Below, piece after piece: positions 11,083 to 18,984 of a stretch of DNA of 20,459 bases. The DNA is from Rhodocollybia butyracea (lineage: Eukaryota; Basidiomycota; Agaricomycetes; Agaricales; Omphalotaceae), in assembly GCA_015501585.1 (NCBI GenBank), contig JADNRY010000963.1, positions 1 through 20,459 on the forward strand, given 5' to 3'. Position 1 is the first letter of the stretch; every line of letters begins with the position of its first letter. The notes beneath the pieces are model-generated. The model saw nothing but the letters and a program-made list of their open reading frames with translations, ran no database searches and was not told where the DNA came from. Position numbers and translations under genes: made by a program.

Positions 11083-11153
11083 TATGTAACGTTTTCGCTA
11101 GCGGTGTCATCCAATCACTGACTCATTTGATATGTAGCGTTTTCGCTAGCGGT
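11083..11153. repeat. Direct repeat with core CGTTTTCGCTAGCGGT
   Basis: Two copies of a 23-base element, 11083-11105 and 11131-11153, 48 bases apart, differing by A or G before CGTTTTC. The core contains the palindrome CGCTAGCG. A third copy with one substitution lies in unit 2 at 14949-14971. Confidence 0.75.
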
Positions 11154-11444
11154 AGTCACCTATCGCTGACCAGTGACCTACATACAACCACTACCGTGAG
11201 CTGAGATCCGAATTAGTAGTAATCTGTTAATTGGTTGCTGAGGGCCTGTTTCATGTAACCAAAGTGCCGAACAATTTTCCTTCACCATTAATGTCATTTA
11301 TTTGCGTCCTCTTTGACCACGGAATGTACAGCTGTATAGTAATATCGATCATTTCAGACATCGTCCTTGTTATCGTCTATGACTGTTGCCCCTCAACTCT
11401 TTTTCTCCTTTTTTCGCCGCGCGATAACCTAAGAACTGTTGAAG

Positions 11445-11840
11445 ATGTCAAATACTGCATTGAACTAAAAATCGCCTTCTAAAAACAACAGGTCAAAGAC
11501 CCAAATTTTGTACGAATAACATTTAGAATCATCGGTTCACACAGCTTCAATTTTACTTCACGATCTCTAACTTCGAAGCCCAGCGTAATGCGGCGGTGGA
11601 AGCCCACAAGCCTTTATTGCCAGTTACTAGTACAATAGTCGATTCGGGTGTATGTTTCAAGCTTGCAAGGCTCGGAGGGGGATTTCAGGTGCGTTCAAAG
11701 AAAGTTTTCGGATATTCATTGACTTATCTGGCGGGGAAAATTGTAGTGTTAGTCTGGCTTGAAAATGTCTTGGACGTTGATCACTGAGGCATCGTTCATT
11801 TCAGCGTGTATTACTTGTGATGCTTTGACCAATCCAGCTG
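11445..11840 (+). pseudogene. Second decayed copy of the membrane-protein gene 5' part
   Basis: Begins with ATGTCAAATACTGCA, matching the remnant at 8549, and stops after seven codons. The alignment then runs through TTCGAAGCCCAGCGTAATG, CTAGTACAATAGTCGATTC and TTTTCGGATATTCATTGAC. The last matches the exon 1 end of the parent gene (3607-3630). Beyond it, a degraded intron-like stretch ending TTTCAG near 11806 is followed by a weak match to exon 2 (CTTGTGATC). This copy therefore preserves more of the parent than the unit 1 remnant, but no usable frame. Confidence 0.6.
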
Positions 11841-12029
11841 AAACTCTTCCATGATGCACACCGACGTCCATTCCTGCCCTGCAGAGCTCCCTGCTTGTCT
11901 CCCTCCGCTGCGGCACGCTGTTCTTCGAGAATCGAAGTCTCAGGATAGTTCCCAATGAGTGTAAAACAGAGGGAAGCCTTTTTGCGGTCTTACGATGCAT
12001 ATGCCCACATATAGTTGTTCATAATTGCT

Positions 12030-12900
12030 ACCGCCAAAGTTGCCATGGATAGCCTGAACGCCTCTCGGTCTAGCAAAGCACAAATGAGGAATGTAAAGAA
12101 AACCCAGATTCACTAAACAAGGTACTCACGACCCATTGCTATCCACCCAATGCATGGACTCGCCTTAGTACAGTGGCTGAAAGTTATGACGATCTGGAAA
12201 TAAACCCATTGCCGATTTCCTCCAACCGGGTCGTATCGACCGCGGAAGGTTATTGGTCCTCCGGGCCCCTACGCAACGCTCCATTGATCGCTCTGGTGAG
12301 ATCTGATTCGGGGACATGATGTTGACCTACGCTCCAGTGCCTACATGAATGTCCGGGACAGTGTTTGTTAGGTTGTGTGGTCCATGGCTGGTACGCTAGC
12401 AGAAAGTAATATGTGTAGTCTACAGGGCGGCCTTCGCTGCAGGCCTGCCTGTGATGGACACGCAACTGGTAGTCTTGAGTCTGGTTAGATCAGCGGAGAA
12501 GAGACAGCAGACTCAGAATAGATATTTAATATTTCAATCGTTCATTCGTTTGCACACGAGCTGGATAAGACTACACAAGCAAGTCGGGTTGCTCAGGGGG
12601 AGTACATACTGTACAATGGTCTAACTATAATTGACTATCATGTAGGAGCGCTCCAACAATCCCTGTCATTTGTAGGTCGTCAGCTCTGACCCTGTACACT
12701 GGGCCCTTACATCCTTGGACATTGCTCGTACACTCACACATGTCTCTTCGACAATTCTACGCGCCGCATCCGGCATCCGATGACCAAAGGTGGGCTAGAA
12801 CGGCGTTCTAGCCCACCTTTGGCCACTCGGGAGAAGGAGAACATCAAATGTGTAGCGGGTATCGCAACTTATCGATTCAGCATTTCACTACCAACCAGAC
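12030..12900. other. Extra DNA specific to unit 2, no gene named
   Basis: Unit 1 passes from CACATATAGTT (about 8876) to the GCTCGCTGGAAC-like block (about 9027) in some 150 bases. Unit 2 takes about 950 bases between the equivalent landmarks. The extra segment contains a minus-strand open frame at 12250-12465 (YTYYFLLAYQPWTTQP, then KHCPGHSCRHWSVGQHH) that I do not recognise, and a perfect palindrome at 12784-12822. No terminal inverted repeats or clear target duplication were found by eye. Confidence 0.45.
12784..12822. repeat. Perfect 39-base palindrome (19-base arms, 1-base spacer)
   Basis: The left arm CCAAAGGTGGGCTAGAACG at 12784-12802 and the right arm at 12804-12822 are exact reverse complements, with a single G between them. 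The flanks do not extend the pairing. It lies in the DNA present only in unit 2. Possible origins are the ends of a very short inverted-repeat element or a fold-back duplication. Confidence 0.95.
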
Positions 12901-13192
12901 GCGACCCCCCCGACATACACATCGCAGCCGACCCAGGAAAAGGTGAGCTCAAGAGGACGCCTGACCGCTAGGAACTGCTCGCTGGAACGCTGGACGGTGC
13001 CAAACAGTGGATTCAACGCAGTATCTCTCGAGTACCACAGAAATCCTATCACATTGTCTTATAATACAACTGAAGATATCACTGGAAGGAGGACTATGTT
13101 ATGTATTTATGTTCGTCGATACAGATTCCTTATTCAATTCCATCACTTGGCTCAATACACTATTGACACTATCCTGGAATATCCAGTGGTCT

Positions 13193-13839
13193 TCAATCCA
13201 TGAGAACACGCCTGACCTGAAACAACTGGGGAGGAGTGGCTTGGGGAGGGAGACTCTTTGTGGTTTCTGAGAGGCTCAGTGTTAATCTGAAAGAAGAAAA
13301 GTAATCAGCACTGTCTGCGCGATTGTGATATCGTAAGACTTACACGCGACTGTTCTTCGGGGTTTGGGTTTCGGTGGTCCAGGCCTTCGATCGGTCAGCC
13401 AGCTCAATACTTAGATTATGAGTAGTTACCTGTCAGTTACGATCATAGGACAGGATAAAAATGTACCCACGCATATAGGTCTCGTCCCTGATTCTGGAAA
13501 GGACGTGAATATCCACTCCCGGTTTTGTTCCTCGTTGATAGTCACGAAGACCTCTTCAGGACCTAGCCCCGACCCCGCCCCTGTGTACGCGTAGCCCAAA
13601 GTGGAGAGTCTGTAAGTACCCTCGGGTGTGCGGGTGACTTCCCACTGGACGACAACATATAAGTTGAATAGGTTATGTTACCGAGCATAAGTCCTTACAG
13701 GCTGAGGATGGAATTCGCCTTGAGGGAAAGTGACGACGGGCTGGAAAGCAGGCTTAGTAGGAGGGACCCCCGCCCTGCCACCTTCGCCACTCAAAGAGGT
13801 GATAGTGTAGAGTCCAGATTCAAGGATAGAGATAGACAT
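13193..13839 (-). CDS. I66-like serine protease inhibitor, copy 2, with one main frame break
   Basis: Exons 13839-13699, 13644-13471, 13409-13344 and 13286-13193, with introns of 54, 61 and 57 bases at the same positions as in copies 1 and 3. Visible stretches are MSISILESGLYTITSLSG, the proline-rich VPPTKPAFQPVVTFPQG, WEVTRTPEGTYRLSTLG, EWIFTS, and a C-terminus KSLPPQATPPQLFQVRRV. Exon 1 is intact, whereas copy 1 is broken there. Exon 2 has three extra codons (Gly-rich, GAGSGLG) and one extra base after EWIFTS near 13500, which breaks the frame. Exon 3 is one base short, as in copy 1, but exon 4 has one extra A near 13266 that brings the family C-terminus back into frame. A TATA box lies 67 bases upstream of the start. 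It is otherwise a complete family member of about 157 residues. Confidence 0.65.
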
Positions 13840-13905
13840 AGCAATAATGTGAGATGCGGTAGTTGTAGAGTGGGTCTACAGAGAAATGAGAAGGCTGACT
13901 TTAAG

Positions 13906-13913
13906 TATTTATA
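13906..13913 (-). promoter_or_regulatory. TATA box of inhibitor copy 2
   Basis: TATAAATA on the minus strand, 67 bases upstream of the ATG, in the same GTATAAATACTT context as copy 1. Confidence 0.7.
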
Positions 13914-14424
13914 CTATGTCGACAAACTTGAATCTGGAGACACTTCGGGGGTATTCAATCGCTGAAAACAAACCAAACCAAAAAACTGGGGTTGTCACGA
14001 CTCACAATAGAAACTTTTGTTTTGGCTAAGTTTCATTGATTCGAGCCGGAGAATAAGTAGGGCGTTACTATCCTGAAGATACTATAGTTTTTCACACTAT
14101 AGAAGGCCTACGTACGTAACGAGCACCTCTGAATAAATGAACTTCGTGGCTGCATCACTGCTACTATCACCGGACATCACCGGCGCGAACGCCATACTTC
14201 CGATCTAGGGTACTTCATGGGTTGTCGTGCTGTGCTCGTGAATCGTACCTCAGTTCTATTTGGGTCTGCTCAAAGCTACTCCTGATATACTACAGCCAAA
14301 AGCCTAAGTACTCAAGCTCTACTTGTGTGAATAAACTGGTCAAATAAAAAACGGGGTTGATGTTACGCCGGTGGCACATTTGTGGCATACCTATTCTGAT
14401 CCAAGGCATCTTAAGAAGCGGGCA

Positions 14425-14553
14425 AAAGCGAGGAGTGATCTAAGGAACGCGAGTTACGTTTACACTCCCTCGCTGTGCCAGACAGTGCCTGAGTACCCTT
14501 TGTGTCCCATCTATTGAATTAGAGGAAGAAGTGAAAAAGAGCGAGGAGTGAGC
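14425..14553. promoter_or_regulatory. Paired GAGCGAGG-type motifs, unit 2
   Basis: A degraded member AAAGCGAGGAGTGATC at 14425-14440 and an exact GAGCGAGGAGTGAGC at 14539-14553, followed by CGAAGGAACGGCGAT. The pair lies about 0.6-0.7 kb upstream of copy 2. Confidence 0.4.
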
Positions 14554-14948
14554 CGAAGGAACGGCGATTTGGCCTAGAATAAGTTCAAAGTACTATGTCA
14601 GAGGTCCACCAGGAGCTCCCGGATCGGAGCATAAGAGAACCCACCAAGCGCAAACGAGGCGAATGGAAAGAGAGGTGTGTCAATCTCAAAATTGGACTGG
14701 GATCGGGCAAACTGGAAAACTTTAACATGCGGTAAAAGATCCTCGCCTCGTCCAACCCCCTAGCTAGAAGGGTTACCGACCCCCACGTCTTCACAAGAGT
14801 CTTCAAACCATCCTGCATCGAGCCCAAACCTGTTTGTTCTTTTGGCAGGGGTGGGATCCCGGACCAGACCATTCAATACTACATACCGGGTCTGAGCTCG
14901 AAGTCAAATGCTATTTTGCTAGCTTTTGCACTGAGATTCATGCATTCA

Positions 14949-14971
14949 TATGTAGCGTTTTCACTAGCGGT
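14949..14971. repeat. Single copy of the CGTTTTCRCTAGCGGT element
   Basis: Matches the two elements in unit 1 (11083, 11131) with one change, C-A-C for C-G-C, that breaks the CGCTAGCG palindrome. Confidence 0.75.
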
Positions 14972-15373
14972 TTGGACCATTTCATGTAATAAATTCCTCC
15001 TTCCTTCCTTTCAATTACTGACCAGTGACCTCTATACAACCCAAATAACAACTACTACCATGAGCCGTAAGTCGACGGAAGGGATCTGAGCGTCAACTGG
15101 AAGCCGAGTTGTTGGCATAGACTCCTTCCTTCTATACCAATAACTCGGTTTGAGATTAGTCCTGAGATCACTGGGCGCTCACCGTCATGCTGTGAGTAGC
15201 TAGTCATCCTCAGGAAGAGTCGGGACATAGTCACTACACCTGTGACCCTCATGTGTTTGCAGAAACTTTATCACATTTTACCGTACAAGATCACTGACAA
15301 GACTACTTTGTATATATATTTATGATCACATTTTCGAATCCCTTATACAAATCCCACTGTTTCTTTCAATGCA

Positions 15374-16022
15374 CTACTCATCGACTTTCCGAATCTGGAA
15401 CAATTGATAAGGGAGGGCTTGGGGGGGAAGATCCTTTGTGAGCTGGAGATGCTCAGCAATGATCTGAAAGAAGAAAAGTCGTCAACACATGGAAAAATTC
15501 GAATTGATGAGAATTCAGGCTTACGCGCGACTGTTCTTCGGAGTCAACGTTATCCAACGTCCAGGCCTTCGATCTGTCAACCAGTTGAATCCTTAGAGTA
15601 GCGGCAGCCAAGCAGTTAATATACAATTTAGGTCAGTTTGAAAAAGTAGCCTACGCATATAGGTTTGGTCCTTGATATTGGAAAGATGTGATTTCCCACT
15701 CATTACTTTGGTGCTCATGAATGGTCGCAATGACAATACGGTCATCGAGAACACCACTATAACGGTAACCATTCAAGATGGAGAGTAGGTAAGTTACCCT
15801 TGGGTGTGCGAGTAACTTGCCACTGGAAGAGGAAGTGAGGTGACTCTGTATTAGCCCCGAATATTAGTCCTCACCTTGCTGTCGAAAGGGTTCTCAGGGA
15901 AAGTGGCAAGTTGCTGGAACGCCGGCAAAAATCGGGGCAACACCGACAACACCACCTTTGCCACTCAAAGAAGTGATAGTGTAGACACCGGATGGAGGGC
16001 CAGACATAGGAGGGATAGACAT
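15374..16022 (-). CDS. I66-like serine protease inhibitor, copy 3, with two one-base insertions
   Basis: Exons 16022-15875, 15822-15655, 15591-15525 and 15463-15374, with introns of 52, 63 and 61 bases. Visible stretches are MSIPPMSGPPSGVYTITSLS, WQVTRTPKG, YRYSGVLDDRIVIATIHEHQ, EWEITSFQYQGPNLYA, IQLVDRSKAWTLDNVDSEEQ and the C-terminus LPPQALPYQLFQIRKVDE. The last two exons join cleanly in frame, so this copy defines the likely original reading of the family: about 156 residues. Breaks are one extra base in the five-T run of exon 1 (about 15931) and one extra A in GGTAAC of exon 2 (about 15790). The N-terminus carries a few extra residues (PPMSG) relative to copies 1 and 2. Differences from the other copies fall often at third codon positions, which suggests past selection for protein. 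Confidence 0.7.
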
Positions 16023-16088
16023 GTAATACTGTGAAAGACTGGTGTAAACGACTGAGGGTCGATAGAGAAATGAGCAAGCTGACCTATG

Positions 16089-16096
16089 TATTTATA
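16089..16096 (-). promoter_or_regulatory. TATA box of inhibitor copy 3
   Basis: TATAAATA on the minus strand, 67 bases upstream of the ATG, in the context GCGTATAAATACAT, shared at its 5' side with copy 1. Confidence 0.7.
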
Positions 16097-16653
16097 CGCG
16101 ATTCTGGCTTTAAGTCATCGGCAAGGCTGGTCCACAGCGCCAATGACATTGTGGTGCAGATGTTCGTAAGATTTTACAGGACTCAGGCTGTGACACCAAA
16201 TATTCATACGTCGCAAGTCCACAAAGTATTTAACTTGGTGTCATTTCGGTTTCATTCAATTAGCTGAAGCGAGGCTCGAGCGAAGAACACAAGGAGTATG
16301 TACATGTAAGTACCCCAGTCTGATTTGGGATAAATCGAAGTTCCTAGTTTTGGCATAATATATATTGACACTTGTTATTCTCGTAAATAATCTCATGAGA
16401 AAAATGGCATCAAGTATGCTACTTAGGCATCTAGCTATGCACATGGTCGTTGTAGGCCTCTACGCATGTGGTAGGTATGAACACTTGTCAACACTTTCTC
16501 CTTCAATACCCACATCTCAGAGGGATTAAAAAAAAACTTTGGAGAAACTCGCTTTCACCTCATCTGTCAGGGTTGACGCTATGCCGGTAGCCATACTGTA
16601 GCACTTACGGCTGTTCGGTTTATTCGAATTTTCCAAGCGCCCCCACAAGTCCA

Positions 16654-16796
16654 GAGCGAAGAGCGAGTCGGAGCTGAATGATCAAGCCCGAGTTACGTTC
16701 CCTCAAGGCCTCAAGTCCCTAAGTCCCCCTTAGATTTCATATTTAAGACATCACAAATTTTCTACAGGAAGATGCGAGAAAGAGCGAAGAACGAGC
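16654..16796. promoter_or_regulatory. Paired GAGCGAAG-type motifs, unit 3
   Basis: GAGCGAAGAGCGAGT at 16654-16668 and GAGCGAAGAACGAGC at 16782-16796, the latter followed by CGAAAATAACTGCGAT. Spacing is 128 bases, against 129 in unit 1 and 114 in unit 2. Confidence 0.4.
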
Positions 16797-17213
16797 CGAA
16801 AATAACTGCGATTTCAAGAACACATGATATTGAGGTTATGTTAGCGATGTTAGAGCGATTTAAGGGCCACGGCGTTTTTGTACCCCTATTGATGTGACTA
16901 CGAACTTTCAAGTTGCGTATAGTTCCTAGAGCAAGGTCATAGTATGTCAGTGGTATATCACCAGTTCACCTGGAGGGTTATCATTGGTATCCGATCAATG
17001 AGCAAAAGCGAAGGCGAGGATTGAACTTGGCAGGGACTCAGTCGTAGAATTGACACAAATGCAGAGATCGACAACAAGTGGCCAAGATGCTCTTTCGTTC
17101 CGACAGGAGATGGTAGAGTGGCTCTTCGATATCCGATGAAGATGCAGTGTATGTTCTTTCACGTTTTGACGGAGCTGGTAAAGCGGCTCTTCTTAGTAGA
17201 TGATTGATGATCG

Positions 17214-17233
17214 ATGAACGTTTGAACGTTCAT
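17214..17233. repeat. Hairpin in tandem unit A
   Basis: Nine-base arms ATGAACGTT and AACGTTCAT with a TG loop, perfectly paired. Confidence 0.85.
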
Positions 17234-17315
17234 AGTACGTACCATCGGCGGACTCATTTCGCTCTGGCGAGTGGTAAAGCGGCTCTTGTTAGTAGATGAT
17301 TGATAATCGATGTCG

Positions 17316-17335
17316 ATGAACGTTCCAACGTTCAT
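17316..17335. repeat. Hairpin in tandem unit B
   Basis: The same nine-base arms as unit A, with CC in place of TG as the loop. The arms are unchanged while the loop differs. Confidence 0.85.
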
Positions 17336-17370
17336 AGTACGTACCATCGGCGGACTGTTTCGCTTTGGCC

Positions 17371-17751
17371 TTGTCTAGAGACTGGGGGATGGTGCGAATA
17401 GTTTGGTATTGAGAACGGTACAATTCGAATTCTAAGAAATCGATAGTGAGTTGTATACTAAGGAACGGATATTACTATTTTCTTCACTCAATATTCGGCA
17501 GTATGAGATGTCCTCGTCATTGAAATATTGAAACCCGATAATTCCAGCTGAACAGGTTATTAAAGGAAGAGTATATACCCACTGCCGCAGACCGTGGTAT
17601 ATCTACATGGTCTATCTACACAATCGATGTCATTTCGACTGGTGCTTTCTCTCCGACTTCGCCCGGTTGCGATGAAATTGTAAACTTGCAAAGCGAAGGA
17701 ATCCTCGATTACATGGCACGATCAAGAACACTAAATCTCTCTGGCAATAGA
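17371..17751. other. Intergenic, nothing recognised
   Basis: No open frame of note. It contains an AT-rich GTATATACCC word near 17571 and no clear repeat. Confidence 0.4.
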
Positions 17752-18023
17752 CCAACGTCTGGGTCTTCGCGAATGGAAACGACGAGCTCCGAGCTCACCG
17801 CAAGCTAAAATTCTGTTCTAGCTCATTGGTTCGCCACATTGCAAACAGGTATCACTTTCCCGTATGCGTGCTGAACGGCAAATCTGAGTGTCCTGCGGGG
17901 TACGCACACAAAAGCCAACCACATTGTGGGTCAATCCGGAAATCGGGTCAGAGATTACGCGGTCCTTTCGTACGTCCGTCTTTCATATCTTCGTCGTCAT
18001 TCTTCCATTTCGAACAACCTTTT
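17752..18023. repeat. Direct duplication, copy A (shorter)
   Basis: Runs from CCAACGTCTGG to CATTTCGAACAACC and aligns with 18088-18470. Shared blocks include GCTAAAATTCTGTTCTAGC, CTTTCCCGTATGCG, TGCTGAACG, GTGTCCTG and GTCAGAGATTACGCGGTC. Overlapping open frames at 17826-18141 follow the repeat and are not called as genes. Confidence 0.85.
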
Positions 18024-18047
18024 GATTACACAGCATGGTCCAAGAGG

Positions 18048-18072
18048 TCTGAATCTAAACCTCGGATTCAGA
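18048..18072. repeat. Small hairpin between the two duplication copies
   Basis: Arms TCTGAATC and GATTCAGA are perfectly paired around a nine-base loop. It does not fit a tRNA arm arrangement. Confidence 0.7.
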
Positions 18073-18087
18073 GCTCTGGTAGTAGCA

Positions 18088-18470
18088 CCAGCGTCTGGCC
18101 ATCGAGAGAGAGACGACCAGCTTGAGTTCGCCGCAGGCTAAAATTCTGTTCTAGCGCATTGATTCGCCACATTGTAACAACACGGTAGTCTGAAAGAAGA
18201 GACCATATTGTCGTATGTCGCTTTCCCGTATGCGCTTGTCTCCCGAAGGCAAACTCTTAGATCTTAACACTTTGAGTCGAGATGCGTGCTGAACGACTTG
18301 GAGTGTCCTGGTGGAGTGCAAACAAAAGCCAGCTTACAAGCACCTGACCCAATTGTGGGTCAAATTTTCAAATCCGGAAATCCGGGTCAGAGATTACGCG
18401 GTCGTATATAGACGTATGTCTTCTTTACTCTCCGTCGTCAGTTCTTTCCTAGCATTTCGAACGACTTTTC
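18088..18470. repeat. Direct duplication, copy B (longer)
   Basis: Same order as copy A at an offset of 336 bases. It is longer by a 56-base segment between two ATGCG words (about 18235-18285) and by a few smaller segments. It also holds a perfect TGACCCA/TGGGTCA inverted repeat with a four-base loop at 18345-18362 that is degraded in copy A. Confidence 0.85.
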
Positions 18471-18980
18471 CACCTGTATGAGTCGAACTCCATGATATCT
18501 ATCTAGACGACTCGCAAAATGTTGAACAGAGCGCTGGTCTTCCAGGAAATACCATAAAGGAACTTCCTGTCCAGAAACCATACTCGGACTCCAGAAAGAC
18601 GAGGGGAGAATACCGTTGCGGTGGGTATACGACCAGGTCTACTATCCTGTATACACTTCTGCGCAACATCAATCATGATCATAGGCATTTTCTCTAGTTC
18701 ATTCGGTACTTCCTTCTTGTGCTGCCTCGGATTATTACCTCTTTGCTCCTTTCTTGTTTCTACCCTCCTTGTTCTGCCAAGTATTCTCCCCTGACAGCGG
18801 CCACCTGCTGTGTTCTCTGTTCGCGGCCCTTTCTCATGCACAACACGGTCCTACACAGCATGCTTGGACCCACATCAGTCAACAGTCAACGTGGCGTGTT
18901 ATAATTTTGTTAACTCGGAGGCGAGAGGACCTTAAGTACTGCACTTCACCGACGTTTAGATTAAACTTCCTTCTTCCTTC
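18471..18980. other. No gene recognised
   Basis: Overlapping open frames on both strands (18503-18841 minus, 112 codons, rich in Arg; 18754-18996 plus) show no domain I know. A plus-strand pyrimidine-rich stretch leads into the stem-loop that follows. Confidence 0.35.
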
Positions 18981-18984
18981 CCTC

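Larger units (their letters stand above)
8410..11205. repeat. Duplication unit 1
   Basis: This segment is colinear with 11291-15065. The shared edge begins at AATGTCATTTAT and the far edge is GACCAGTGACCT...TACAACC. Shared blocks in order are: the 5' flank and first part of a membrane-protein gene remnant, GGAAGCCTTTTTGCGG, the inhibitor gene, its promoter, CTATAGTTTTTCACAC, GTGTGAATAAACT, paired GAGCGAGG motifs, and TATGTARCG elements. Divergence is moderate, with many small indels. Unit 1 lacks about 0.9 kb present in unit 2 at 12030-12900. Confidence 0.8.
11291..15065. repeat. Duplication unit 2
   Basis: Colinear with unit 1, in the same orientation, separated from it by about 85 bases. 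It is longer because of extra DNA at about 12030-12900, and its inhibitor upstream region (13930-14600) is somewhat shorter than the matching 9960-10800 of unit 1. Confidence 0.8.
15270..17105. repeat. Duplication unit 3, diverged and partial
   Basis: Similarity to units 1 and 2 begins in the inhibitor 3' flank (TACAAGATCACTG near 15285). It runs through the gene, the GGTTGACGCTATGCCGGT block near 16571, the GAGCGAAG motif pair and AGTATGTCAG (16940), ending near GGCCAAGATGCTCTTTCG (17083-17100). There is no membrane-protein remnant in this unit. It is clearly more diverged than units 1 and 2 are from each other, so it probably split earlier. Confidence 0.65.
17111..17370. repeat. 96-bp tandem repeat, two good units and one degenerate unit
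   Basis: Units begin at TGGTAAAGCGGCTCTT (17176 and 17272); a degraded leading unit begins at TGGTAGAGTGGCTCTT (17111). Both good units contain TTAGTAGATGATTGATRATCGATG, a hairpin and the common tail CATAGTACGTACCATCGGCG. Because 96 is a multiple of three, the minus strand reads as a repeated peptide (MVRTMNVxTFID), but I see no reason to regard it as a gene. Confidence 0.9.

Noticed and set aside
12030..12900. LTR or DNA transposon
   Set aside because: No terminal repeats, target duplication, transposase or reverse transcriptase motifs could be found by eye.
12780..12971. 63-codon open frame starting in the palindrome
   Set aside because: Its start lies in the fold-back repeat, and the product has no recognisable feature.
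17159..17347. 62-codon minus frame with an internal peptide repeat
   Set aside because: It is the 96-bp tandem repeat read in frame; repeat length being a multiple of three explains it.
17111..17370. CRISPR-like array
   Set aside because: Only two good units, whole-unit similarity with no unique spacers, in a eukaryotic context.
18478..18496. GAGTTCGACTC, another tRNA-like B box on the minus strand
   Set aside because: The T-arm bases do not pair and no cloverleaf can be drawn.
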